Positions 25,102 to 33,493 of a stretch of 64,000 nucleotides of DNA are shown here, piece by piece (positions within the stretch are counted from its first letter, which is position 1; each line of letters begins with the position of its first letter). Origin of the DNA: a virus; the IMG/VR virus record IMGVR_UViG_3300010371_000034, positions 1 through 64,000 of that record. One strand, 5' to 3'. The notes beneath the pieces were generated by a model that ran no database searches, was not told where the DNA came from, and worked only from the letters and a program-made list of their open reading frames with translations. Position numbers and translations under genes: made by a program.

Positions 25102-26520
25102 TCAGTGCAGCACGACGAACGGGCTGATTTGCCACCCTTGGGCATCCTGAATCGGTTGCTGGAGCCAGGGCTTGCCGTCGCAGCGCGTGATAACCCTCCA
25201 CATCAGCTGGTTGCTCTGGAACAGCACGTGCGGGCTGACGTCGATCTGCATGTCCATGCGGTTGCCGACCACGTACCGGCTGAAGTCCGACAGCATCACG
25301 TCGCCCGTGGTGCCCAGCGTCGGCAGGCACTCGGTTAAGTACACCGGCAGGCCGTTGAAGAACACCATCGGCAGCTTCATCGCGGCCGGCCCGACCTGCC
25401 CGTTGCCGAACGGGCTGACCCAGATCAGCTGGTTGCGGGTAGAGTTGTCCACCATCTGCGCCAGCTCCGGCAGCACGCTCTGGTGCATGATCCAGCAGGC
25501 GGTGTCCCAGCTCCTGATCTGCGCGTGCGCCATCATCGCGCAGGCGTCGGCGTACTTGAAGTGTCCGGGGGTCGTGCGGCCCTGGAGCAGCGTCGCGGGA
25601 CTGTTGATGATGCCCAGCGGCATCGAGGCGCCGGCACCGAGGCCCTGGAGGAAGGCGTACTGCTTGTAAAAGCCGATGCCCCAGCCGAACAGCTGTGTCA
25701 GCAGCGCGTCCAGGCCGATGCCGTTGTCGGCGAGCAACTGGTTGGAGGAAACCGTCACGCCCACCAAGTCCCACGCGGTCCAAGTTGACTGGCGGAACTG
25801 CGGCTGCGTCTGGTTGTAGGTGACCGCCTCCGGCTGCCACTGGAACAGGATGCCGCCGCCGTAGGGCGTGGTGCCCCGGCTCTGCGCGGTCATGATGTCC
25901 AGCATCGGCAGGTCCATCGTCCTGCTGTTCATCGGAATCTGCTTGCACCGCTGCTCGACGAAGGCGTCCTCGCCCGCGATCGTCTGGAGCTCGGCCATGA
26001 ACTGCGGCGGGATTGTGTAGCCGCCGGCCATGCCGCTGTTCTCGGCCAGCGCGGTCTTGCGGCGCTCGTTGAGCAGCACCTTCTTGGTCCGCGGGTCCCA
26101 GCCGGGGACGCCCTTCTCCTTGGCCTTGACCACCGGCGTGCAGCCGTATTGCGCCTCAAGCTTGTCAGCGTCGTAGTCGCTGGCCCAGTCCGGCAGGTTG
26201 CGGGCGTACGCCATCGCGTCCTTGTCGCCGGCCAGCGCGGCCATCTTGATGAAGCACGGACCCATGCCGCTGAGCCGCTTCTCCTTGCCCGCGGTCAGGT
26301 GGTTGACCGCCGCGGAAGCGTAGGCGCCGCCCAGGTTGGCGTACTTGTATTTGTCCACTTCCCACGGGCCGGGAGCCTCCTGCGCGAATCCGGTGAACAG
26401 GCCGCGGGGATCGACCCCCTTGGCGGGAGTGCGCTCCATCTCGTCCAGGCGCTTGGTCAGAGCCTTGGTCATCTCGACCGAGCCCATGATCAGTTTGGTT
26501 TCTTCGGCGGTCAGAGCCAT
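25102..26520 (-). CDS. HK97-fold major capsid protein
   Basis: A 472-residue protein starting at MALTAEETKLIMGS (ATG 26518-26520 after GGGGAG). The N-terminal ~150 residues are helical and resemble a scaffolding delta domain. Then come GGYTIPPQFMAEL, LPMLDIMTAQSRGTTPYGG, VSSNQLLADNG, SMPLGIINSP, LSDFSRYVVGNRM and a PFVVLH end, the usual order of an HK97-type capsid. It follows the prohead protease in transcription order, with a terminator-like hairpin just before it. Confidence 0.85.
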   Translation of the reverse strand: MALTAEETKLIMGSVEMTKALTKRLDEMERTPAKGVDPRGLFTGFAQEAPGPWEVDKYKYANLGGAYASAAVNHLTAGKEKRLSGMGPCFIKMAALAGDKDAMAYARNLPDWASDYDADKLEAQYGCTPVVKAKEKGVPGWDPRTKKVLLNERRKTALAENSGMAGGYTIPPQFMAELQTIAGEDAFVEQRCKQIPMNSRTMDLPMLDIMTAQSRGTTPYGGGILFQWQPEAVTYNQTQPQFRQSTWTAWDLVGVTVSSNQLLADNGIGLDALLTQLFGWGIGFYKQYAFLQGLGAGASMPLGIINSPATLLQGRTTPGHFKYADACAMMAHAQIRSWDTACWIMHQSVLPELAQMVDNSTRNQLIWVSPFGNGQVGPAAMKLPMVFFNGLPVYLTECLPTLGTTGDVMLSDFSRYVVGNRMDMQIDVSPHVLFQSNQLMWRVITRCDGKPWLQQPIQDAQGWQISPFVVLH

Positions 26521-26540
26521 CTGTCGTCTCCCCTTTGTCA

Positions 26541-26591
26541 AAAGAAAAACCCGCGTTGACCGGCACCGTGCGGTGCAGCCATTCGCGGGTT
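26541..26591 (-). terminator. terminator-like hairpin 20 bases before the capsid gene
   Basis: On the minus strand AACCCGCG pairs with CGCGGGTT (8 bp). An inner perfect hairpin GCACCG-CA-CGGTGC is nested within, and TTTTCTTT follows. It separates the 26649 gene from the capsid ribosome binding site. No promoter fits between hairpin and start, so it may attenuate transcription or protect a processed 5' end. Confidence 0.65.
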
Positions 26592-26648
26592 CTGCGGGAG
26601 TCGCCACCAGGCGGGCCGCCGATAGTCCGTGTTCGGGTGTGTTGTCTT

Positions 26649-26831
26649 CTACTTCGCTTCCACCTTGCTCTCTATCCACGTCCGCCTGACGCAGCCCTCG
26701 TTCATCACGGCCCGCCAGGCTATCTCGCCGGTCACCTTGTCGGCCCGGCGGTTGATCAGGTCGCGCAGCACGGTCTCCGCCAGCTTGCGCTCCTGCTCGG
26801 TCGCCATCTTCAGCAGTTGGTCCATCGCCAT
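26649..26831 (-). CDS. small helical protein
   Basis: A 60-residue protein (MAMDQLLKMATEQERKLAET start, ATG at 26829-26831 overlapping the upstream stop as TAATG). Predicted mostly alpha-helical and charged. No recognised family. It lies between protease and capsid genes. Confidence 0.55.
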   Translation of the reverse strand: MAMDQLLKMATEQERKLAETVLRDLINRRADKVTGEIAWRAVMNEGCVRRTWIESKVEAK

Positions 26832-27163
26832 TACTTGTCGACCCCCGCCATCTGCCGCAGCTGGGCCATCCGGGCCGCCCACTGCCCGTCCTCGGCGAAG
26901 TCCGGCGCGAGGTTGATCTCGACCGTGATCTTGCCGCCCTTGGTCAGCAGTATCTTGTGCAGCAGCTGGTCGTCTCGGCAATCGACTGCGAACACCAGAT
27001 GGCTCTCCAGCGAGGGTCCGTCCAGCTGCCCCGCATCTGCGAGCAGCGCATGCTCGATCGCTTGCAACACCGCCGCCAGCTTGGGCGACGGATCGGCCGC
27101 AGCAGAGACGGTCGGCACCTCACGGTGCTCGCTCCAAATCAGTCTTTTTAGCCACCGCGGCAT
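26831..27163 (-). CDS. hypothetical protein
   Basis: A 110-residue protein (MPRWLKRLIWSEHREVPTV start). Its C-terminal half has alternating strands (HLVFAVDCRDD, KITVEINLAPDF). No known domain. It overlaps both neighbours and is translated with the head cluster. Confidence 0.55.
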   Translation of the reverse strand: MPRWLKRLIWSEHREVPTVSAAADPSPKLAAVLQAIEHALLADAGQLDGPSLESHLVFAVDCRDDQLLHKILLTKGGKITVEINLAPDFAEDGQWAARMAQLRQMAGVDK

Positions 27164-27362
27164 GTTGCCTCGCTATCATCGCCCTGGCCAGCTGCGCCCC
27201 CACCGCTCTCGCAGTGCAGCTGGTCGCGTACCTGGCGGCGAAACCCACTTCTCGTTTTATTCCGACCCCCGTAAGACTGCCGGTCATCACGTCGGCGTAT
27301 ACCCGGCCCCACAGCACCTGCCAGCCTGGCAGCACCGGCACGCCTGGGTATCTGTCCGTCAT
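27120..27362 (-). CDS. hypothetical protein
   Basis: An 80-residue protein. The start overlaps the protease stop (ATGA) and the end overlaps the next gene by 44 bases. A short aromatic N-terminus (YPGVPVLPGWQVLWGRVY) is followed by an Ala/Arg-rich helix. No recognised family. Confidence 0.5.
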   Translation of the reverse strand: MTDRYPGVPVLPGWQVLWGRVYADVMTGSLTGVGIKREVGFAARYATSCTARAVGAQLARAMIARQHAAVAKKTDLERAP

Positions 27363-30300
27363 CGCCGGCTCCCGTTGAGGCCGACACGCTTGACGGTAGT
27401 CTCAAGCTCCATCGCGGAGTCCCGCAGCATGTCGAACAGCGCCTTCTGCTCTTCGTTGGTCGATTCCTCGGCCTTCTGCTCGGTCTCGGCGCCGGCTTCT
27501 TCCTTCTCCTCCTCCGGCTCGTCCTCCTTGGTCTCCTCCGGGTTGCCCATGTCGTTGAGGGCCTTCTTCAACCGCTTGGCGTTGTAGGACAGCGCGTCCT
27601 TGTGGTGTTCGGGAACGTCGGGGGCGCCCTTGAGCGACTGCATGTGGTCCAGCGCCTTGCCCATCGCGGCCTCGTGCGTGCCGTCCTCCAGCCCCTTGGC
27701 CAGCGCGTCGCCGTGCATGTCCAGCGCGGACTTGTGGTGCTCCGGCATGTCGTGCGCCACGGCCATGCCTTTCATCGCCGCGGACACTGACTTGATCGTC
27801 TCGGCGTGCTCCTCCTTCAACTCGGCGGGGTTGCCCTCGTCGTGCAGGTCGCCCATCGCGCCCTTGCCGCTGTCCAGATTGCCGGGGTCGGAGACGGAGG
27901 ACTTGCGGCGGAGTGATTTATATGCGGGGGATTTTCCAATCTTTTTGTCATCATGACCGTCTTCATATCCTGTGTTATAGTCTTGAAATTCCCTTGTACC
28001 ATTTTTGTATGGATTATTATGAATTTTACCACCATATCCAGCAACATAACCTGCCTTGAAAGCAGTGTCCAATGCTTTCTGCGCATGCCTCGGCAGCACC
28101 AGCCACTTGCGGCCGTCGCTGCCCGACTTGACCACGCCGCCCGCCGCCAGCACCTTGGCCACCTTCGCGGCCGACGCCTTGCGCGTGCCCCAGCGGCCCT
28201 TTTCGTTCTGGTAGCGCTCCAGTATCTCTTCAGTCGACGGATCGGATTCCTCCGCCTCGTCGCCCAGCGCTCCCTGGTGCTCTGGCTCGGCTGCTTCCTC
28301 GGCCGCCCACTCCGGCGAACCGATCTCGGACTTGTCCTCCTCGCCCTCCAGATCAGCCTGCAGCGCGTCATCCTCTTCCATATCGACCTCGCCGCCCAGG
28401 TCCATGTCCACTTCGGGAATCTCCCCGCGATCGACCAGGTTGGCCTCGCCCACTTCCTCGTTGGTGGTGTCGCTCAACCCCTTGCCGACCTCCTCGATGT
28501 CCTTCTCGCTGTGCTCGCCGAACATCGCCTTCAGCGACTCGGCCCGCTCGCCCAGCGACGCCAGGTGCTCGGTCAGCGCCTTATGCGCCTTGTTCTCCGC
28601 GCCGGTCTGCGGGTCAAACGGAGTGATGTCCTTGAGCGCCTCGGTCAGGTAGTCGCGGTCGGACTTGGCGGACTGGTACAGGTGAGCCATCGCCACTTCG
28701 TGGGGCGCGACGTCCATCGGGGCCGGGTCGTCGCTTTGCACCTCGGCGCCATCGTCGACCGATTCCTTCTGCACTCTCGTCTTCATGTTCTTTCTCCCGG
28801 CCAGCAGCTCCTTCGCTCCGTCCACCCAGCCAGCGTCCCAGTCCTCGCGGTACTGCGGGCCGCGGCCCTCGTTGTCGTTCTTGTAGGGGTTGGTGCTGCG
28901 GGCGCGGCCATCCCACGCGGCGACGTAGCCTTGGTCGTATTGGGTGTCCATGTCCTTGCGGCGGTTGAACGACTTCTTCAACCACACTTGCAAGGTATCC
29001 TTTGTACCTATCTGCCGTGGGTTAGGCACGCTGGCCAGATACCCGCCTAGTTTGTAATCCTCACTGTCCTCCGGCTTATCATATAACCAGTCGACCAGCT
29101 GGTCGTACTCGCCGTCGGACATCGTCACCCGCTTGCCGGCCTTCAGGTCGAGCCACTTGCTGCCCAGTCCCGACTTCTGCGCGATGTACCCGCCCGACGC
29201 GCCGGAGGTCTCGCCAAGCGATTTTTCAACCTTTCCATCATTCACTTCCGCAATCGTTTCTCCATGCTCATTTTCAATACTCACGCCGAATGATGGTTGC
29301 AATTCTTCTTCCATCTTTATTGCAGCGACAATAGCTTGCTGTTCTGAGCCGTTTACCGTTTTAGTTCCTTTGGAGGAAACTAAACGGTAACGATTTTTTT
29401 GCACCAGTCCTTTTGCCTTCCCGCCGCTGCCGTCGTCCAGGCCGTTCAGCCAGTCCTTGCCCGCCGGAGTGTGCGGATCGTAGGGGCAGTCCCCACTGGA
29501 CTTGCCACGCTTTCCCGCGGCGAACCCCTCGCGGTACTCCTTGCTGCCGTAGTCCTTCCGCAGCGCCTTCTCCCTTCCGGTACCGCCGCAAGCCGTGCAT
29601 TCGATCATTTCGCCGTTGCCGCTCCTGACCCATCCACGACCTTTACAGCGTTTACAGGGGTCTACGCCAGCTTTCAGTACCTTCGTCACCCGCGCCATCG
29701 ACCCCTTCGCCACCGCCCGGCCGTCGGCTCGGTGCGCGACGTGGATCGGTCCCTGCTTGGTGCGGTAGGTGGCGATGTATCCCTTGCCCACCCGTCGCAG
29801 CAGGCTCTTCTTGCCGCACGCCGCGCCGAACATGCCGCGCTGCGCCTCGGTCAGCGGCTGGCCGTTAGCCTCACCGTCGCGGAGGATTTGGCAGGCGTCC
29901 GAGGAGGTGATCTCTTCAGAGGGTTGCGCCTTGGTCATATCGATCTCCCCCTCGCCGCGGCCGTGGTCCATGTCGGCCTGGACGAGGGCCTTGTGCCGCT
30001 TCCACAGCGCTTTCGCCTTGCCGCACGGGCAGGCGTCGCCCTTGGAGCAGGCGGAGCAGCCGCAGGATTTGCGCGTAACTTCACGGCTCTTGATCTGCTG
30101 TTGTTTCGGCATCGGACACCACCCCGTGAAGCAGCCGCCGGATTCGTTGGTCGATTTGATCGCGCACGTGCCGCGGATGCACTTCTCCATCCGGTTGCTG
30201 ATGTGGCCATGCTCCTTGTCCGCGATGTCCCGCCACTCGCACATCTTGTCGTGGCAGTCGCGGCACCAATCCTTCAGCTCGGCCGGCGCGGACTTGTACC

Positions 30301-30931
30301 ACTTGGGTTGCACCGTGGCGAACGGGTTGCTGGGCACGCCGACCCAGCTGCCCTCGGTCTCGTCCCACCGGATGAAGTCGTATCCGCCAATGTCGCCTTG
30401 GTGCTGGTGCGCCTTGACCCGTTCCTTGCGCTGCGCCTCGATCGGCACGAACGCTACGGAGGTGGCGTTGACGAACCCGCGGTCAACCTTGCCCTTGAGG
30501 AAAGCGGCGTCCGGGTCCACCATGTCCCACCAGCACCACTGCTGCATCCGGTTCTCTTCCGGGAAGCAGCACAGCCGGCCGTCCGGCGACATCGCCTTGC
30601 CCACCGGTATCTGCCACTCCTGGTGCCCGAAGAACCACACCGGGTTCCTCTGGTAGTTCCCAAGGTAGGCGCCCATCGGGTGGACCGTGTCGCCGACCCG
30701 GTCCTCTTCAAGGCTGACCAGCGTAGCGACCGTGTACTGCTCCTTGCGGTCTTCGGCGCCCGTCACCCCGCTGCGGCCGTATCCCAGCACCGCCGAACCG
30801 TCTGGAGAGTCTTTGTAGATGTAGCAATAGTTCTCGACCAGCGACTTGGTCGACAGCGAGCCATCGCGCAGCGCCTTCTCGATCGCGCCGCGGCGGGAGG
30901 CCACGTCAGCTACGGATGGGTGTACCAGCAA
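27359..30931 (-). CDS. prohead protease fused to zinc-finger and RMF-like modules
   Basis: A 1190-residue protein with a TTG start (30929-30931) after AGGGGA. The N-terminal ~180 residues fit HK97-type (S78) prohead protease: VWFFGHQEWQIPVGKAM with the catalytic His and FVNATSVAFVPIE with the Ser. Cys-rich segments follow (CGCSACSKGDACPCGK near 290; a DnaJ-like pair CKRCKGRGW / CTACGGTG near 420-450). Three modules resemble ribosome modulation factor, with Gly-Tyr/Phe, (C/N)PY and a late Trp/Tyr-Gly: near 465-505, 665-705 and 950-995. The remainder is acidic and helical, like a scaffold. Two AT-rich stretches (27925-28080, 29219-29402) mark inserted modules. Normal proteases of this family are ~200-600 residues. 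Confidence 0.75.
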   Translation of the reverse strand: MLVHPSVADVASRRGAIEKALRDGSLSTKSLVENYCYIYKDSPDGSAVLGYGRSGVTGAEDRKEQYTVATLVSLEEDRVGDTVHPMGAYLGNYQRNPVWFFGHQEWQIPVGKAMSPDGRLCCFPEENRMQQWCWWDMVDPDAAFLKGKVDRGFVNATSVAFVPIEAQRKERVKAHQHQGDIGGYDFIRWDETEGSWVGVPSNPFATVQPKWYKSAPAELKDWCRDCHDKMCEWRDIADKEHGHISNRMEKCIRGTCAIKSTNESGGCFTGWCPMPKQQQIKSREVTRKSCGCSACSKGDACPCGKAKALWKRHKALVQADMDHGRGEGEIDMTKAQPSEEITSSDACQILRDGEANGQPLTEAQRGMFGAACGKKSLLRRVGKGYIATYRTKQGPIHVAHRADGRAVAKGSMARVTKVLKAGVDPCKRCKGRGWVRSGNGEMIECTACGGTGREKALRKDYGSKEYREGFAAGKRGKSSGDCPYDPHTPAGKDWLNGLDDGSGGKAKGLVQKNRYRLVSSKGTKTVNGSEQQAIVAAIKMEEELQPSFGVSIENEHGETIAEVNDGKVEKSLGETSGASGGYIAQKSGLGSKWLDLKAGKRVTMSDGEYDQLVDWLYDKPEDSEDYKLGGYLASVPNPRQIGTKDTLQVWLKKSFNRRKDMDTQYDQGYVAAWDGRARSTNPYKNDNEGRGPQYREDWDAGWVDGAKELLAGRKNMKTRVQKESVDDGAEVQSDDPAPMDVAPHEVAMAHLYQSAKSDRDYLTEALKDITPFDPQTGAENKAHKALTEHLASLGERAESLKAMFGEHSEKDIEEVGKGLSDTTNEEVGEANLVDRGEIPEVDMDLGGEVDMEEDDALQADLEGEEDKSEIGSPEWAAEEAAEPEHQGALGDEAEESDPSTEEILERYQNEKGRWGTRKASAAKVAKVLAAGGVVKSGSDGRKWLVLPRHAQKALDTAFKAGYVAGYGGKIHNNPYKNGTREFQDYNTGYEDGHDDKKIGKSPAYKSLRRKSSVSDPGNLDSGKGAMGDLHDEGNPAELKEEHAETIKSVSAAMKGMAVAHDMPEHHKSALDMHGDALAKGLEDGTHEAAMGKALDHMQSLKGAPDVPEHHKDALSYNAKRLKKALNDMGNPEETKEDEPEEEKEEAGAETEQKAEESTNEEQKALFDMLRDSAMELETTVKRVGLNGSRR

Positions 30932-30940
30932 AGCGGTCCC

Positions 30941-31318
30941 CTAGTTCTTGCCCCTGGTCAGCAGGTCGTTGACCTCGACCAGTATCTCGTCGCAGATCAC
31001 CTTGTACGCCTGCCACTTGCGGTCCCACGCGGCCAGCTCGTCCTGGTTCTTGTCGTGGGCGCCTTGGTCGTAGCTGGCCGAGAACCCGGTGATGTTGCCC
31101 TTGTCGTCGAACCCGCTGGGCAGCACCGTCACCTGTCCGCGCAGCATGTCAGGCACCTGGGGCTGAGGGCTGCACGCGAACATGTACGCCTTGTGCAGCT
31201 CCAGCGGCTCCAGCGACCACACCGGCAATTGCCCGCCGGCAACCGTGCTGATGAACGCGGTGGGCGGCGCTTCTTGCCAGTTTCCCAGCGGATCAAGCTG
31301 TACGATGACCACGGACAT
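30941..31318 (-). CDS. hypothetical head-operon protein, leaderless start
   Basis: A 125-residue protein (MSVVIVQLDPLGNWQEAPPT start). The longer frame to 31561 overlaps another gene. ATG 31316-31318 has no ribosome binding site but lies 7 bases after a strong -10 element, so its mRNA should be leaderless. A beta-rich N-terminus is followed by a helical C-terminus (WDRKWQAYKVICDEILVEV). No family recognised. First gene of the head transcription unit. Confidence 0.65.
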   Translation of the reverse strand: MSVVIVQLDPLGNWQEAPPTAFISTVAGGQLPVWSLEPLELHKAYMFACSPQPQVPDMLRGQVTVLPSGFDDKGNITGFSASYDQGAHDKNQDELAAWDRKWQAYKVICDEILVEVNDLLTRGKN

Positions 31319-31325
31319 CAGAGGA

Positions 31326-31354
31326 ATTCTAATTTCGGAACACGGGATTTTCAA
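31326..31354 (-). promoter_or_regulatory. sigma70-type promoter of the head operon
   Basis: Minus strand: TTGAAA (31349-31354), 17-base spacer, TAGAAT (31326-31331), then TCCTCTG and ATG at 31318. The predicted transcription start falls on or next to the A of the ATG. It lies in an AT-rich gap directly after a terminator-like hairpin, which fits a transcription unit border. Confidence 0.7.
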
Positions 31355-31377
31355 TGCTGAAATTGAATTAATAATCG

Positions 31378-31404
31378 GGAAAACCACCCGCGAAGCTGTC
31401 CGCG
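31378..31404 (-). terminator. short terminator-like hairpin after the winged-helix gene
   Basis: Minus strand CCGCG-GACAGCTT-CGCGG followed by GTGGTTTTCC. Five to six base pairs with a short T tract. It lies between the stop at 31408 and the promoter at 31326-31354. Confidence 0.5.
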
Positions 31405-31407
31405 GAA

Positions 31408-31659
31408 CTACCCTATCGCGTTGATGTAGCGCACCTTGCGGTAACCGCCGTCCTCGAAGATCACCGTCTCCGGCAGGCCCATCCGCCTGATCTTCACGCG
31501 CACCGAGCTCATGAGGCAGCGCAGCGTGCCGACGCTCATCTGCGAGTCCAGCATCAGGCATAGGTCCTCGACCTCATGCACCTCGCCGTCCGCCATCGCA
31601 TCCCACAGCTTCTGTTCGGCGGTGTTCAGTTTGTCTCGGTCCTCGAACTTGGCCATCAT
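31408..31659 (-). CDS. PhoB/OmpR-like winged-helix regulator
   Basis: An 83-residue protein. LNTAEQKLWDAMADGEVHEVEDLC, then TLRCLMSSVRVKIRRMG and a final DGGYRKVRY match the C-terminal DNA-binding domain of OmpR/PhoB response regulators (T..E..LL..L, recognition helix with V..L..K, GYR wing). No receiver domain is present. It is encoded next to the sigma factor and upstream of the head promoter, so it may control late transcription. Confidence 0.65.
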   Translation of the reverse strand: MMAKFEDRDKLNTAEQKLWDAMADGEVHEVEDLCLMLDSQMSVGTLRCLMSSVRVKIRRMGLPETVIFEDGGYRKVRYINAIG

Positions 31660-31886
31660 TTCGCCTCCGCCATGTAGACTCGCATCCCGCAGCTAACTGG
31701 TTGATTTGCGGCATCTGTGCCGGCAGTCGGGCAGCCGACGCACGGCCGCGGGCCGAAGCCTGGGTCTATCCTCGTCTGGCACTCCGACCTTCTGCACCGG
31801 ACCACTCGACCGCACGACGGGCACCTGCCGACCATGACGTCGTCGGGGTCACCTTGCGGAGCAGAGTTCGTGGTATTCCTCAGCAT
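31656..31886 (-). CDS. small zinc-ribbon protein
   Basis: A 76-residue protein with CPSCGRVVRCRRSEC and C-terminal CVGC, suggesting one zinc ribbon. It overlaps the sigma factor end by 38 bases and the winged-helix gene start (ATGA). Possibly a transcription accessory factor, by location only. Confidence 0.55.
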   Translation of the reverse strand: MLRNTTNSAPQGDPDDVMVGRCPSCGRVVRCRRSECQTRIDPGFGPRPCVGCPTAGTDAANQPVSCGMRVYMAEAK

Positions 31887-32676
31887 GTCGATTCCTCAGT
31901 TTGTCCAGTGCGCAATGCTTGATCTGCCGCACGCGTTCCTTGGTCAGGTGCAGCGCGTCGCCCAGCTGCCGCAGGGTCTTGCCGTTCATGTAGTACCCGA
32001 CCAGTATCCGCCGCTCGACAGAGCTTATCACGCGGGAATGTAGCACCATCTCGGTCGCCTCGTAGTTGACCTTGTGCTCCTCCCCAACCGTCAGCCAGTA
32101 GTCGGCCGGCTCGTTCTTGGCGATGTCGGTGTCGTAGCAGTCCACCATCGGCGCCAGCACCCTCTCAGCGGCCTCCACAGATACCATCAGCTTCTTGCGA
32201 AGCTTTTCGCCCGCCTGCTTCCTCTTGATCAACTTCCACAGGTAGTCCGGCACCCGCACCTGGTTGTCGTGCGACGAACGCTGCCTCCGCGCCTTCAGCA
32301 TCTCCGTCGCGATAGCCTTGCTGGCGTAGGTGATGAATTTGACCGGCCTGCCGTCCTTGATGAAATCGCCCCTGTAGTTGTAGATCGCCGCTATGACAGC
32401 CAGATTGCCCTCGGACACCATGTCCAGCATCTCCTGCTGGCCGCACCTGTTCAGCCTGGTAGCTATCGACACCACCAGCGGTAGGAAGCTGACCATCACT
32501 CGGTTCCTGGCCGCGACGCCCTCGGCGGCCAGCTCGCTCAATTCGACGCACGGCCTGCCGCGCTCGCTCAGCTGCTTTTCTGCCGTCCTGCCAGCCTGCG
32601 CCTGCTCTATCAGCGGCACCAGCTGCTCCTGCGGAATCTGCTCCAGGTTGTTGAGCTCGCTCATGTACTCGCGCAT
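31849..32676 (-). CDS. RNA polymerase sigma factor, sigma70 family
   Basis: A 275-residue protein starting at MREYMSELNNLEQ (ATG 32674-32676 after GGAGAGGG). Region 2 spans ~50-120 with LVVSIATRLNRCGQQEMLDMVSEG and FITYASKAIATEML. Region 4 spans ~215-265 with VERRILVGYYMNGKTLRQLG and LTKERVRQIKHCALDKLR, a clear helix-turn-helix. It would direct host RNA polymerase to phage promoters. The promoters seen in the window are close to sigma70 consensus, so either host or phage sigma may read them. Confidence 0.88.
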   Translation of the reverse strand: MREYMSELNNLEQIPQEQLVPLIEQAQAGRTAEKQLSERGRPCVELSELAAEGVAARNRVMVSFLPLVVSIATRLNRCGQQEMLDMVSEGNLAVIAAIYNYRGDFIKDGRPVKFITYASKAIATEMLKARRQRSSHDNQVRVPDYLWKLIKRKQAGEKLRKKLMVSVEAAERVLAPMVDCYDTDIAKNEPADYWLTVGEEHKVNYEATEMVLHSRVISSVERRILVGYYMNGKTLRQLGDALHLTKERVRQIKHCALDKLRNRHAEEYHELCSAR

Positions 32677-32704
32677 TGGTGTCCCTCTCCGTTGCGTGGA
32701 TTGG

Positions 32705-33397
32705 TTAGGTATACCCAAAATGCGGGCATATCCCACCGTTCTGCCTTTTACCCCAGTTACAGTTAGCGCACAGCACTTGAAACCCTTCAGGAAACTTATG
32801 CCTCTTTAGCCACAGGTATAAAGCACCGCTACCTATCTCCCTACGATGAACTGCGCCATCGTTTTCAACATGGTCTATCTGTAGAAACAAAACCTCCGTC
32901 TCGCCGCAGCAATTGCACCTATACCCACCATACGCGGCAAATACATCGTCCTTTAATTTCCTACCCCGTTTAATGTAATAGTCTTTGCATTGCTGGCAGT
33001 GCTTCGTTCCAGATACTATATCACTCGATCCACATTTCAGGCATTGTTTGTTTTGTAGTCGTTTCTTTCTACGTTCCTTGTGGCAATCCAAGCCTCTCTG
33101 CCGACATACCAGACACCTTTTCTTTCCCTCTGTCAATTCCCTACCACACTGAGGGCAGATTCCAGTACCAACCCTTCTCTTCTTCCTGGTATGGTAATAC
33201 TTCTTTGATTTTTGTAAGCATGATTCGCATATATCCTTGCCGTTGCTACGATCATGCGCCGTACAGCATTTTGGACATTTTCCGGCTGCCACCCGCCTAG
33301 CATATCTACCAGAGTCTCTTTTCTTTTGTTTACCTAGACAAGCCCAGCATAATCCACCTTCCCTATCAACCGACTTTCCACAGTGCAAGCAATTCAT
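32705..33397 (-). CDS. free-standing HNH endonuclease with zinc ribbons
   Basis: A 230-residue protein starting at MNCLHCGKSVDRE (after GGGGGAGA). The N-terminal ~130 residues have repeated CxxC knuckles (CLHC, CWAC, CPKC, CESC, CPQC, CLVC). The C-terminal part is an HNH nuclease of the phage type: CNCCG, FLQIDHVENDGAVHRREIG, FQVLCANCNWGKRQNGG. The gene is clearly poorer in GC than its neighbours, a sign of a recently arrived mobile gene. It sits between the MuF-like and sigma factor genes and interrupts no identified frame. Confidence 0.85.
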   Translation of the reverse strand: MNCLHCGKSVDREGGLCWACLGKQKKRDSGRYARRVAAGKCPKCCTAHDRSNGKDICESCLQKSKKYYHTRKKRRVGTGICPQCGRELTEGKKRCLVCRQRGLDCHKERRKKRLQNKQCLKCGSSDIVSGTKHCQQCKDYYIKRGRKLKDDVFAAYGGYRCNCCGETEVLFLQIDHVENDGAVHRREIGSGALYLWLKRHKFPEGFQVLCANCNWGKRQNGGICPHFGYT

Positions 33398-33493
33398 TAC
33401 CGGCGTCTCCCCCGGTTGTCTCAAGTGTAGCGGTGGAAGGCGGTGAGACTTACCGCTTTGTCGGGTGCCCCCTATCCACCACTATACAGTCAA

